Assembly: GCA_034687125.1 (NCBI GenBank)
Contig: JAQGBZ010000192.1
Coordinates: 56,321-120,320, forward strand
Direction: 5' to 3'
DNA from: Neelides folsomi
Taxonomy: Eukaryota; Arthropoda; Collembola; Neelipleona; Neelidae
Length of the DNA stretch: 64,000 nucleotides
Shown in pieces: positions 48,104 to 61,287 of this stretch. The notes under the pieces are model-generated. The model was given only the letters and a program-made list of their open reading frames with translations, was not told the DNA's origin and made no database searches. Positions within the stretch are counted from its first letter, which is position 1; each line of letters starts with the position of its first letter. The position numbers and the translations under genes were made by a program.

Positions 48104-51100
48104 TTATATTGGTTCATATGTCCCTTTGGGTTTGTAAAAGATGTTCCCTGTGACTATTCTTCGAACGAGTTCTTTTAAAAGGAGTTGTCGCTCCTTTTCA
48201 ATCTTACCAAAAAACCCGCGATTCTCTTGAGCCCTTCGAGACAAATAAGGAAGAACTTCTCCGACCGGTCCATAAGGAACGTATTTGTAGACTGAAAATC
48301 CAGATTGACCTTAAAGAATAAAAACGGTGTTTATTATTTAAATCTCAAATGAATATTTAATATATAATGTACATAGGTATATTTAATAATATTAGTAGTA
48401 CTTTTTAGTACATTAAGATTTTTAAAATTACCCAGAGGAAATGAAACTTGGTCACACATTCCATAAAGTTGACCAAAACAAATAACTCGGTCTTTTGGTT
48501 CAATTCCAAATTCTTTCATCCTTTAAAAATAATTCAATTTAACAATTACAACTTCTTAAAATAACAATTAACATGAAATTGTGAAAAATTCAACTTACTG
48601 TTTAAGAGCGAATCTAACCGTGTCTTCGTTATGAGTTGCGGCCATAATTGAAATTCTTTTTGGGTGTTCGGTTTTCTTCAATCTTGCAATTCTTGTGAGA
48701 CCTTCGACCAGACATTTTTCGTACATTTTTGTTGTAGCTTCGTAATTTGGATTGATTGGATCTTCGTAGCCAAGTCCTTCAGCTCTGATTCTTTCCTATT
48801 TTACAAACAAATGATTAATTGAAATTTCAATCAGATCTATGCAAATAAAAATGGAAATGAGATTTTTATGAATTTAATAAATCTATAATAATATGTTACC
48901 TGATCCATGTACGCTCCTCTGACAAGTTTTGCCCCAAAGTGAAATCCGAGTCTCTCTGTTTGTTCAAGATCTGCATGAAGATAACGATGAGCCTTTTTGA
49001 GATAACACTGATATGTGTTAAACACGATGGCTTTTTCTTGATTGTAAATTCTCATCATTTCCATTGCTATCCGAGAAATAGCAGGTTGGAAATAAGACTG
49101 TTCTGCATCGACCATCACACGAACGTCCAATTTGGTTGCAACCTGATTCAAACACAGTTAAATTATATTTAAATTAAATATATTTATAATAATTAATCTT
49201 CATAAATGTGATGTTGATAATTATAATGTAAGCTTTCCATTAAATAATTTTAAATAGAATTAATTATTAAGAATCGTACTTTGAAAATTGTGTGAAGTCT
49301 TCTCATCATGTTTCTAAACATTTCCTCTTCTTGATCGCTCAGAGGAGGAATGAGATTTTCCATTTTACCAGTTTTCAAATCGGCCAATTTGAGGGCATCT
49401 CGAAGATTCTCTTGAGCTTCAACTACCCCTTTCCATGGAAGAAGATGAATTAACCTGGAAATTGCAATTTTAATTAAACAATATGATCCATAAAAATAAC
49501 ACTTGTTAAAATAAAGTAAATTAAAGTAAGTGTAATTTATGAAACATGTTACACTTTTTCCCAATATTTAATAATTAAAGTACTTATTATAGTTTATAAG
49601 TAAGTTATAAAGACAAATACATTCAATTACCCGGAAGAGTCATAGGTCATGTTATCCAGCCATGAACGGACAGTTGGATCGGACTCGGCCGCTTTGTCCA
49701 ACCGTTTCTTCAGATCCTCTGGCTTCAATCCAGTTTCCAACACTTGGCCGTCTTTCCCAGTAATCGTTTTCACATACCGCTGAACTCGAGCAATGGCTTC
49801 GGATAATTGGAGCTAAATTTTCACAAGAAATTGATGAAAAACATATGTTTACAAAATAACTAGATAAAATATTATTATTATTTATTCGATCTTACAAGTA
49901 ATTGAGGTCTTCCAAGAGCTGTAACTTTTATTGCAGCAAACCCCGTGCCTTTGGTCGCACCTATCCAATTGTTGAAAAGATAATTATTAAATACATGTAA
50001 TTTTTTTAATATTAATAAAAGCTATGTATGACTTTAATTGAAATTAATTGAAAAATAATAATACCCGACACAGCTTCAATTGACCGGATAAAAATTTCCA
50101 TATTTTTTTCACATTGAGCTTCGTTCATGTAAAAGAAAGTCCTCGCGGCTTGAACCCCCGTTCTTCGGTCAGCAAATTCCTTATGAGCATGGTACTGTGT
50201 GTAGGTGTCTAAAATGGAATATTGACATTTGAGTAAATTAAACATAATTATTATAATTTTATAATCTGTAATTAAGTAAGACGAGAAAATTCAAAAACCT
50301 ACCAACTCTCCGAATAGGAACTTTAGTTGCATGAAAATACAACGATTTTAATTTAATGTATATATTTAGTTGAAAAATATTAATAAGATTGAGTAATATT
50401 ATAAATATATTAAAATTAAAAAGTGAATAAAAATAACGATTATAAAAACAAGTAAAAGATTATATTCATATCCTATATAATAATTAAAGTAAATAAACAT
50501 GGAGCTGTTATCAACCAAGATAAGATAGTATAGCAATTAAGCTTTTTTTAAAATAGTATCGGGTTTAGAAAAGGATATAAGAGTAAACTTATTATTATTA
50601 GTTAAATATTAAAAATATTATGGAGGGTTTAAGTAAAGATAAGATACCATTTTCACTTTCTCCGGACGAAGGAACACACGAGCTGAAAAGTAAATAAAGA
50701 TAAAACTTAATGGTTGTTAAAATTTAATATTGGTTAAATGCATAATATTGTAATTGAAAAGAGATGCATTTTTAATAAATTTGTAGTTAAATATAAATAG
50801 GATTCCAACACATGAGTGTAATTATTTTGTAAATTGCTTACTCCATTTCGATCTTGGCAGCTGCTTCTTCGGAAATGTCTTCTTCGGCCGAATAATCGAG
50901 AATGGCTTTGACCCCAAATGCCCTGAGTCTCTCGATCTTCGGTTGGATGGCAACTTGATTTTCTCCAGCAACAAAATGACCATAAAAGGTCATTTTCATT
51001 ACGGATTCAAATAACCTCGTTCCTAATACTGATTTCCCGAGTTTCATAAGCTATCGAAAAAGAAATTATATTAAAATACTTAATTAAATCTTAATTTAAC

Positions 51101-52127
51101 AGCTTAAAGTATTAATTAAACAATTCATCATCGGTTCATTAATCATTGGAAAATCAGTAATGGAAGCTAATTAGAGACTTATTTCAACATAAGGCTAAAG
51201 TGTTAAATGTTCCTATTTAAGGATGTTTAAAACCAGCGTGAAAAACATTAGCTTGATTACCATTTACAACTCAACTACGAGCCAATGGAGTGAGGAGTAT
51301 AATTAGTGAAAAGGATTAGATCCATTAGATTAAAATTCATGAATATATTTCCAACTGCGCATAAGGCATTTCCCTCGATCTGCTTTATCGCCAAATCTTT
51401 CTCCCAGACAGAAAAATTAAATGTTATATAATTATAATTGGATGTTAAATGTTATCACATCACTAACTTCTCACATCCTTCGTCAGCTTGTAATAACCAG
51501 TACAAACCGACTAATTTTACACTCGAGAGAAATACAATAATCTTATACTTATTGTTAATGTTAGTTAGGATGTACAAATAGAGCATAATTATAAATGTAC
51601 GATATTTTTAATTAATTAAACCCAAATCCCAAATGGATGCAAATGTTAGCTTTTAACTATGATTAACATTATTTGTATCTTGTGTACATAACTGATTTAA
51701 TACGAACATAAATTCTCAATCCTTAAACATAAATATTGGTTTAAGGATTTAAGAGATAAAGATATTTTATCTAAAGATAATAAAATGTAAAATGACCTAC
51801 CTTCATATTGTTGTCGACGAGATAGTCGACCGAACATAGTTTAAAGACCAGAAGAGCCCTAAACACTTCCCAGGTCGATTTTGACCGAAATGCGGCCTTT
51901 GCATCGTTGAATGTGAGATCCAATTCATCCTTTGAAACCACCGAAACGTTTACACTTGACCTGTCCCCTTCATGTCGAGTAGAAATATTTTTCCTTTCGG
52001 GGTTCCCGGAGATCTTCCCTCCGCGGGAGGAATAGCAGGTGAAGGGAATGAAGGAACTTGACTTCGACGACGGAAACTTCCACGTTGCATCCAAAAAGAA
52101 GTTTCTATGGACTCGGAATACTGCCAT
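48104..52127 (-). CDS. PRODH: Proline dehydrogenase 1, mitochondrial (sluggish-A orthologue)
   Basis: Twelve exons (51801-52127, 50842-51050, 50646-50680, 50303-50320, 50065-50208, 49896-49960, 49631-49812, 49280-49454, 48900-49142, 48599-48795, 48432-48520, 48104-48309) give 629 aa. It catalyses the first step of proline breakdown, proline to pyrroline-5-carboxylate, with FAD in the mitochondrial matrix. Residues 1-40 look like a presequence ([18 protein letters not shown]). Landmarks are [92 protein letters not shown] and [20 protein letters not shown]. Two tiny exons (35 and 18 nt) encode the variable insert before [11 protein letters not shown]; the 18-nt one keeps phase and could be skipped. 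It shares a 588-bp divergent region with TVP23. Confidence 0.96.
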
Positions 52128-52715
52128 GAGACGGACAAGTAATTGTCGTCTCTGAGGACTCAGGAGTGGAGTTTAATTAAAATTAAGAATAGATAAAACG
52201 GAGATTGATGGGACGGTTGGGACGATTGGGAAAAAGTGATCAGTTCTTATTCTTCTCCACCTCGTTCGTCACCACTGCTCCCAAACACTCCCGCTCCAAT
52301 CGACAATATTTTAGTCTCGTGGTCACGTTCATTTTAACAACGTTTAACAGAATTTAAATCCTTTATTAGATATATAGAACTCCAAATTAAACAATTCATA
52401 TCAATATAGTGCTAACTATAGTTAAGCTTATAATGGTGAATTCATTTAAATCATGAATTTATGGAATTTATAAATGCAAAGAGGTTTTTATAAAAATATA
52501 TAGGTAAGATAAGATGTAATTGAGGAAAAATCGAGACATTGGAACTTGGGTCTATATCACGAGACAATGCCACACTATTTATGAATAGTGCGAATATAAA
52601 ATATGCTCATTTTCAATTTGACATTTTGACTTTTGAATTTTGAGTGACAAGACAAGTCGGACGACCTTAATTAAACCGAAGTTAAAATTCATAAACTAGG
52701 AGTTTAAAATATAAA
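52128..52715. promoter_or_regulatory. Divergent promoter region of PRODH1 and TVP23
   Basis: Only 588 bp separates the two start codons, which face away from each other. A GC-richer part (52200-52330) adjoins PRODH1; the rest is AT-rich. A short palindrome (CACTATTTATGAATAGTG) is at 52572-52589. Joint regulation is possible but not shown. Confidence 0.5.
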
Positions 52716-53863
52716 ATGGAGGACAGAGAGGTATGGATAAATATGAATATGAAATCCTAAAATCTAATCTATCCTTATCATATCTTCATATCCTCTATAT
52801 TTTTTTATATTTAATGTAATTAACCATTTCCATATTTCCAGGCTCTCCTAATTAGCGATGACGATGAAGGTTTGGGATTTGGCGAAGAAGGACCTGAGGC
52901 GAAAAATCGTTTAAGGTTTCAATTTCATACTTTTCTCCTTCAAATTTGTACAATAAATACAATTTATTATTTAATTATTATAAATGCGAGATCGAATATA
53001 ATAATTAATAATTTAATTAATAATTTAACAGACATCCAGTGGTCGCCTTCTTCCATGTCGCATTTCGAGTAGCAGCTCTAGTCGTTTACATATTTTGTGG
53101 AGCATTCGGCGCTGACTTTATTCCAAGTTTTGTTACTGTTGTGATACTTCTTTCCTTAGATTTTTGGACTGTAAAAAATATCACTGGTAAGATTTCTCTA
53201 GGTATATTTTCTTAAACTTATCAATCTTTATTATTTTATTTAATAGGAAGGATTTTGGTTGGTCTTCGGTGGTGGAATTACGTCGACGACGACGGTGAAA
53301 GCCATTGGGTTTTTGAGAGTCGTAAAGGAGTTCGTGCAGGAGGAAGACCACCAGAGAAAAGAATATTTTGGACAGCGTTAATTGCAACTCCCATTGTTTG
53401 GCTGCTTCTCTTTTTCTCTAGCTTTATAACTCTTCGTCTCCAATGGACTGTATGACTATAAACTTAATTTCAATGTCTCAATTATTCTAATCTTATTCCA
53501 ATCTCAGTAAATTAATTTTATATGGTTTTGTTTAAAATAAAGATTCTGGTCATCCTCGCTCTTCTTCTCAATGGTGCGAATCTTTATGGATATATTCGCT
53601 GCAAGTTGGGACACAAACCAGGGATTTCTGATGCTACGGGAATTCTTCATCAAGGAGTAAAGCAATCTTAACAGCAATGAGAAAATGCTAATAATTATAA
53701 TTAAATAATCATTATTTAATTATAATCATTGATTGATTGATATGATTCTTAATCCGTTTAAATCTATTTGATCTTTCCAAAGTTATCGTCGATGATTATT
53801 CGAGGAGCTACAGGGACTTCGAGAGAGACTGGCGAGAATACCTTTACAACACAGACAGTTTAA
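52716..53863 (+). CDS. TVP23B: Golgi apparatus membrane protein TVP23 homologue (FAM18B)
   Basis: Six exons (52716-52730, 52842-52915, 53032-53186, 53247-53449, 53543-53656, 53783-53863) give 213 aa; animal TVP23B is about 205. TVP23 is a four-pass membrane protein of late Golgi vesicles with a general trafficking role. After an acidic cytosolic N-terminus, [20 protein letters not shown] starts the first membrane segments, followed by [38 protein letters not shown] (the family signature), [19 protein letters not shown] and a last hydrophobic helix ending NLYGYIRCK. The first exon holds only five codons. The last exon encodes a Ser/Thr-rich tail ending TTQTV, which is not typical of the family. 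Confidence 0.94.
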
Positions 53864-54566
53864 AGCCACCAGGAATGAAAAACATTAATTTATTTACACA
53901 TTATTTATTCATTGCTATAAATTGGGTTTAATACCAAAGTACTTTTAAATTGCAAGTATTATGTCTATTAATTTCACATATTAATATATGATTCTTAATT
54001 ACCGATTTTCTTTATAATTACAATTGGGAATTTTACCATAATTTTTGATCATTATGTTACTTAAATTTGAGTGACCTTTGTTCATTATCATTACGAATTA
54101 CAATACCATGTTATTTTATTACAAATATTTTACTACATGTTTGATTATAAACGGGGTTTTAAGTCATTTGATTTTCATTTTATTTTACACAATTAAACTT
54201 TTAGGGTTCGACCCCTAACCTTTACTTTAGACTCATTTGAATAAAAATTAAAAGAATAATTATCTAAATCATGTTTACTTAGGTTTTAGAACTGAATTTA
54301 TATTAATTTCATCAGTTTTATGAAAAATGGTTTGTTCAATTGAACAGTAAAAATGCGCATTACAAACTATTTTTAAATATTGACAATCAAAATATTTGAC
54401 AAATGTTTTGCACTCTTCACACGGGCTTCAATTCAGCGTTTAAAAGATTTGTTTTTCGCAAATTAAATTAAACTAGAAAAATTCACAGTAGAATACTATT
54501 AAGTTGATTATGACTTTTAAGGTACAAGAGAGAAAGTCTTGAGTATTTGTCTTGTTGGCATTATTT
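53864..54566. other. Convergent gap between TVP23 and KLHL18
   Basis: About 700 bp of AT-rich DNA between two stop codons. It likely holds both 3' UTRs. No exon or repeat was recognised. Confidence 0.5.
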
Positions 54567-57500
54567 TTAAGGTTGCCATTCCTCCATCGGGATTACGCCC
54601 ACACCGACGCCTCCTTCATGAGCACCCATCGAAGCCACAGACTTCCATTGATTTTTTAAAGGATCGTATACTTCCACACTCGACAAGTTTGTAACTCCAT
54701 CATAACCTAATTATGTATCATTCCAATATATATGTATTTAAATATTGATTTAGTGAGTGTTTGTTGAATACCTCCAATCGCCCACAATTTCCCCATGTTT
54801 GCAACAAGGGAAACTCTGCTTCTCATTAAACTCATTTGAGCAACTTTTGTCCATCTAAAATCATAAAAATATTAATACAGTACTAACAAAAATATATTGA
54901 CAGATTCGATATTGCTTGTAATTAATAAGTATTGATAGTAATATTAATATTCATACAATGAATCAAATAAAAATCTAAACAATGGATATTTTGTGATACT
55001 TACACATTTGTGATAGGATCATAAACTTCTACACATCGCAAAAAGGTTTGGCCATCATATCTGTAAATCGTCAAAATGGTTAAATGTGCAATAAATATAA
55101 GGTAATTAAATTTAAATTTCATATATTTTTACCCTCCACAGACGTAAAGTTTGCCATTAAGGGCAGCCGCCCCGAGCCTGCATCTTTTTGTGAGCATTGC
55201 ACTCACTTCAGTCCATTGACCTGTTTGGGGATCAAAACGCTCCACCTGGGTCAAGATAATATTAAATGTAATTTTATAAATAATAATATATAAATAAAGT
55301 ATTTTGAGCAGATATTTAAATTTAAATTACCGAATCAAATATAGACAATCCATCATGTCCCCCAATGGCAAAAATGTATCCTTGGAACGCGACAACTCCA
55401 GCGGCGCTTCTATGTCTTGTCATGGGAGTTGTCATGATCCAGCAATTCTTCTCAGGATGAAAACATTCGACTGTATTGAGCGAACTCGTCCCATCATATC
55501 CCCCGCAAACATAAAGCCGATCGTTAAGTGCAGAAGCTCCAACGGCACTAAATGTTGAAACATTTTAAAGTTTCTGAAGAGTATGATGGAATTGCAATTA
55601 TTATTAATTTGTTAAAATTGCATTATGAATTTATTAATTACCTTCGTTTAAAGTTCATAGAAGCGACTTTACTCCACATCTTCAATGCAGAATCGTATTC
55701 TTCAACAGTTGAAAGACGCTCTACACCCATCACATAATTTTAATTTTTTAATAAACGACAATATAAAATGGTTAAAACGAAGATTTAATTATTAATTTAA
55801 TTATTAGTTGTAATTTATAATTAAATGTTTACCAGTTCCATTGAATCCACCAATGGCATAAAGTCTGTTTCGCATGACTGCAACACCAACACGAGATCGG
55901 AGCATTTTCATGGCTTCAGTCATTTTCCAAACTTCCAACAATGGATCAAAATATTCCACAGTGCTAATTGAATCACCTATTCATTTTGAACATAAGTTAA
56001 TTCAAATTCAACTATTAACAATGCTTAATATTTGACAATTGAAAAAAAAAGAAATTTCATTTACCAGATTTGGTCAAACCGCCTACAACATAAATGAACC
56101 CAATAACGTCGTCACAACATCTTGGTCTTGTTCGGAATGTCGTATGGAATTGTCTTCGTTCTGGCATCAAATAATAATCTCTTGCTTCATCCAGCAAATC
56201 CCTAAAAATAAAAAATATAACATTTAACTTGAATGATTTAAGTGATTTATGCCCAACGTTACCAAACTTTTTTAATCGCCGCTTAAATTAATCAAAGCTT
56301 AGGCTTAAGTAATGATTAGCTAATCACTACTTAAATTGGCCTGCGGTACCAACCTAACAGAATAGATTTTAAGCGTTGATTAGTTAATCACAACTTAAAA
56401 GGTTGCCGATTCCTCACTTTGATTCTCATTGGCTCAAATTTTCCCTCCACGAGTTCAAATTAATTGTTCCTTCTGTGATTTTTCAATTTGTTTTGCAATT
56501 TTGCAATGAATAATTGAAAATTGAAAAACAATGATCGTACAAGAGGTTCTAATTACAAATTAAGCGAGAAGTTTGGTAACGTTGGGCATTAGAGTCTTAA
56601 AATTTAAAAATATATCAAATTACAATAATGAGTATTAGAGTATTTAATGTAATGTTATTATGTAATTAGGGATTTGAACTATATTTAAATTTACCTGCAT
56701 TGAAGTGAGGTTTTAACCAGCGGTTCAGTGGCAATGTTATCTGATATAAAATGTGGTGTAAGTAACGGCATTCGAATGCATTTCAGAAGCTGTGGGAGAT
56801 GAACACTTCGAAGCTCAGGGTCCTTCATGATCCAACTCATCATGACGTGATAAACCTGCAAATATTTGACATACATGTTGAACCATAATTCATTTTCACG
56901 AATTGAACCTAAAATGAAAGTTTAAAGTTGTTCAACCTGTTCTTCAGTGTCAACATGAAGCTCGTCTCTACTAAGAATATCCATAATATCACTAAGGTTG
57001 AGCTGAAGAAATTCCTCGCCTTTGGACACTTTAAGAAATTGCTTTTGAATAAATTTCTCGGCTTCCTGCACAACAGAACAACAATCGAGAGTGTCGGAGA
57101 ACGCTCGAATTCCAACTACATTTTCTGGTTGAAGTCTAAAAATGAAAAACAAATTAAATATAATCATAATAACACAATAATTAAAAAATTAAAAAAATAT
57201 AGTCAAGGTTAGTTTTAAAATTTATAAATTATCCTATATGTGCAGAATAGTTTATAAATGAATATTAAAAATTTGAACCTTCTTGTTAGAAATTTTGCAC
57301 AAGCTTCTTTAACTTGAACAAGTTGTAGGAACGATGCGCACATCATAACACTCTGTACATTGCTCACGTTGATCATCACTTTCCCTGTGTAAGCGAAATT
57401 GACCAGAGCTTCAAGGGCCCTACGAATAATTAAATCAGATAATAATTTAAACATCAACATGAAAGTGAAACAGAGATGAATTTTTTAGATAAAAGATTAA

Positions 57501-60091
57501 TGTAAGATTAAGATCTTTACTCTGCTTCAAGTCCCTGGAGTGTGATTTCATTCTGTTTTGACTCGAGCATATCTGAAGTGAACATTGCATGGAAGTAGGG
57601 AATTGCTGAAGCAAGGACAATTCGATGAGCTTGGATTATGCTATCTTCAACCTGTACAATTAGTTAATAAGATAAAATCACATTCAAAGAAATTTATTAA
57701 TCTTGGTTAATACAAGAGATTTTGATTGAAAGCTTTTTCCGATTCTTAATTTCTTTATATAAGTAATATATTCTATGTATGGTATACATGCATTGCTAAG
57801 ATTAAAAAGTTTGGCAAGTTAAAGATGTGTAAAATTGACTGCATATTTAAAGCCCGATTGGAATGAACATTGAATTAAACAATAATTTGGAGACATTGGC
57901 AAGGTTAGCGCGTGTTGTTGGAAAACAAGTTTTTATGAAGGAGGAACAGTCGAGAGAAAAATGATCTTTGGATTCTTCCCTTATCACATTCCCATTCAAT
58001 ACGGTCTCAATAACTGGCAATTAAATGGAAAATAACATTCATTCAATGGATACATTATATAAATATTGACCTTTAATAGCCTTCCTTTATTTTCAGTAAA
58101 AACATACCAATTGGTCTCGTACGTTCAATTTAACAGATATTCCTAGGTTTAGAAATTTTATATTTAATTACACAACTAATAGATTTAAATCATTATTAGA
58201 TTTAAATCGTTATAGTGTCAATGAGGATTGTAAATAATTACCAACGATGATAATTTTAATATAAACCAATTTACTTTTCTATTGATGGGTTCAATGTCAG
58301 AAAGAGTCAACCAGTTTTTTTTCCTGGTTGACCTTTTGGTTACATAGAAATTGTGTCAGTGGGGCGGACCAAACTCATCACCTTTGATATTTTACCTTCC
58401 TTTCTAAGCGTACTTGGACATTTTATAGAATTCAAGGGATAGCTTACAATTATCATCCAATGGTCTTTAACTTCAATTTAAGAATATTAATTAATAAATA
58501 TTGCACAATAAGGAAATGTATTTAGAAACTCGATTTAATTAATTGTTCTTTTAATATACATAATTGTTATAATTATTGTTCTTACAATAATTTTGTAAAT
58601 TTACAATTAATTATTTTAATAAGAATACCTATAATATGCAGTTCCATGAGTGTATAAAAGACATGTTTCCTATTTACACACTACATACAACATTATTATA
58701 TCTATAGATGTATGTATTATGTATATAAAACATGTAGTTCTTCCTTTCAAAAAATTTCTATTAATTCTCGAATGGGAAAATGAATGAGAAAGCTGATATG
58801 CATTTAATGCCCTGAAAAATGGTATGAATGAACTCTAGAGAGACGTGTCATAATGTTCATACGATTTATACCTTAATGTGCTTATACACATGTGTGAAAA
58901 TGATGTATGGGGAAAAAGAATGAGCTTTCTCATTTTTCGCTCGAAAGCCCAGCAATAATAATTTATAAATTGTATGTGAGCCGGAAGCCTTCCTTATTCT
59001 TAAAAACATTGAACTTTAACTCACTCAATACAAAGGTCCATACTTATGAAACTCTCATTTAAGTATCAACTTCTCTCGATAATCTACGCCAATTTTCCTT
59101 TAATGAATAATAATCATCACGTCCAAGGCATTAACCTGAACATCAATTTTTTGCAAAATTGAAACCTGTGTTTATGATCTCAAGTATGATTGCATTATTT
59201 ATACATATCTATATTATGTATGTTTTAATAATAATTTCGGCGTTTAATGAACTTAGAATAAACTGACAATAAACTTGTGAGTGATTAAATTATAAATGGA
59301 TTAAATCCGAGTTGATTGTACCTTTAATTTAATGTCGCAGAGAAGGCCGTTGCTTCGTATTTGTTCCATGAGTGGAAAAGCTTCAAGAGGGAGATCTTGT
59401 TGATGGAAAAATTCTCTGTCTGGAATCTCAGTTGAGGAAAGTTCAACTTCTTCTTCTTCGCACTAAAAAAGGCCAAAACGAGTTATTGACTCATTTATTA
59501 AACATTGGAAGACAAAAAATGATAATTTACTGTTTTTCGTATAAAATTGACTGAATTGAAAGAATCAACTTACAGGAATTCAACGAGTTTCCTTTCTTAG
59601 AAAAACATTTTATATTACTTTATGGCGATAATGTATTTATCAAATAAGATATGATATTTATTTCCATTGCAACAAAATATTCATTTCACTCAAATAAAAT
59701 ACAGATATGAACTGATATGTTGATATAAACTGAATATTAAATATATATGTAAATATACAAGTAATTTATAAGCCAATATACATAATCGTCAAAATCAAAT
59801 CGTCAGGAATGGATTTATGGTACGGAATGGATAAAATTACATACAGTGTGTATTATATGTAAGAAAATACTTTAAAGATAAACATTAAATATGTTTACAA
59901 ATAGAGTTTAATGGTAATTTAAAATTTGATATCGGTAAACATAATGTTTATCAATAGAATATCGATAAAATCGAAGGTTTGGTTTCAAAAGTTAACATAA
60001 CTCGAAAAACGTAAATATGTCATTTAAATGATTGTTAATGACAATTAAAAACTGAAAAATGTCTTACCGCAGTCCCAAGTTTGAATCTCAT
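54567..60091 (-). CDS. KLHL18: Kelch-like protein 18 (BTB-BACK-Kelch CUL3 adaptor)
   Basis: Fourteen exons (60068-60091, 59322-59462, 57521-57651, 57279-57419, 56937-57135, 56695-56855, 56065-56201, 55833-55976, 55642-55720, 55331-55547, 55133-55245, 55004-55060, 54772-54854, 54567-54706) give 588 aa; human KLHL18 is 574. It is a substrate adaptor of CUL3-RING ubiquitin ligases; the human protein acts on Aurora A in mitotic entry. The BTB domain covers about 40-145 ([29 protein letters not shown]), the BACK domain about 146-270, and six Kelch blades about 295-580, each with GG followed by a Y/W pair (YVVGG, YAIGG, YVCGG, FAIGG, YVCGG, WAIGG). DYYLMPERR before the blades is diagnostic for KLHL18. 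A MITE sits in intron 6. Intron 2 is 1.7 kb. Confidence 0.96.
56250..56588. mobile_element. MITE, PIF/Harbinger-like, in KLHL18 intron 6
   Basis: A 339-bp element with perfect 20-bp terminal inverted repeats: TGCCCAACGTTACCAAACTT at 56250-56269 and its reverse complement at 56569-56588. TTA flanks both ends (56247-56249 and 56589-56591), matching the TWA target duplication of PIF/Harbinger elements. It has no open frame for a transposase, so it is non-autonomous. The inside has partial inverted repeats (GCTTAA / TTAAGC). Superfamily assignment rests on target-site length only. Confidence 0.85.
57652..59321. other. Large intron 2 of KLHL18
   Basis: A 1.67-kb intron between the first BTB exons. 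It is AT-rich with several slightly GC-richer parts (57890-58020, 58290-58400, 58780-59000). No exon or element was recognised. Confidence 0.5.
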
Positions 60092-60805
60092 ATTGAATAG
60101 TAAATCAGAGTTGACGGAGGAATTTGTAGTTGTGGTATGCATAATAATAATACACACTTTGTTAACTACCAATTAGAGGAAATTGACTGGAACGGGGAAG
60201 GTCCGACTGAACCAAGTTGTACACAAGGAGTTGGCCATGAAACTGGTTCCTGGAAATTAGATTTTTGTTGACTCGTGGGTTAATTATTTAATCACCTGAG
60301 AGAGATGTTCTCTCCTTGGGCTCTTGGAGGTGAGTGAGCAGCTGAGCGCCGATGTCGGACCTTTGCCAAAGTTCTTCGTACTCAACGGGGGTCAGGAGGA
60401 TTTGGGAAAACAATAACAGCAAAACACGTTGATTACCATCATCATAGGAAAAGAAATTTCAATACACTGATATAAGTAATGATGGCTACTTATTTGTAAC
60501 ATGGTAATAATAATATGAAATATGATATAAAATAAATGGATATGACGATATGAGAATATCAGTATAGCAATTATATAAAGATTATTTTTTATTTAAAATG
60601 GTTTTTATTAAAATAAAATTATGATTAAACAATTGGGTATCGCAATCGAGTTTCTTCATATTTACAACTCATGTAATTCAAATGTGATACTTCAAAAGTC
60701 ATTAGAGAATTAATACACAAATGAAAAGACTAAATGGGTTTCTGCGCAAATTATTACAATTTGCCTTCCAGCCTATTTTATACAAATATTAAATATATAT
60801 TCAAA
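60092..60805. promoter_or_regulatory. KLHL18 upstream region
   Basis: The first 330 bp, to about 60420, is GC-richer and adjoins the KLHL18 start codon, so it probably contains the 5' UTR and promoter. The remainder is AT-rich with no recognised feature. Confidence 0.4.
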
Positions 60806-60809
60806 TTAA

Positions 60810-61255
60810 CAATATGAATCAATTTGACTCGCGAGATCAATTTTATTTTTTTACCGTTACTAGAGATTTTCCAAATTAATCAATTACTTAATTTATTATT
60901 AAGATTTTATAATTGAACTTATCACAAATATTGGGGCAAAATGAGTAATGTAATTTTGAAGACCAATACATATTGCAACTCATTATCTTTGTACTTTCAA
61001 AGAAAAACGTTGAAATTTTCTCAAACATTTAATTTTTGTTAATTAAGGAAGCTTTAATAATTAATAAAATAATTAACAAATTAAGTCTTTATTTCAATAT
61101 GAATAAGATTGAGTTGTCATTAAAGAGTATACAGAATAGAAATTATACTATCATTAAAACATTTTAAAAGATACACTTCATAAATTAAAAATAATTTGAA
61201 TCTCTAGAAATGTTTAAAATAAAATTGATCTCGCGAGTCAAATTGATTCATATTG
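60810..61255. mobile_element. Non-autonomous inverted-repeat element flanked by TTAA
   Basis: A 446-bp element with about 40-bp terminal inverted repeats that begin CAATATGAATCAATTTGACT and include the palindrome CTCGCGAG. TTAA flanks both ends (60806-60809 and 61256-61259), the piggyBac target site. The ends do not begin with CCY as in typical piggyBac elements, so the family is uncertain. The interior is AT-rich with no transposase frame. Confidence 0.8.
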
Positions 61256-61265
61256 TTAATTCCCA

Positions 61266-61287
61266 TATATATATATATATATATATA
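61266..61287. repeat. (AT)n microsatellite
   Basis: Eleven or so AT units directly right of the TTAA-flanked element. It is a simple repeat with no other signal. Confidence 0.9.
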
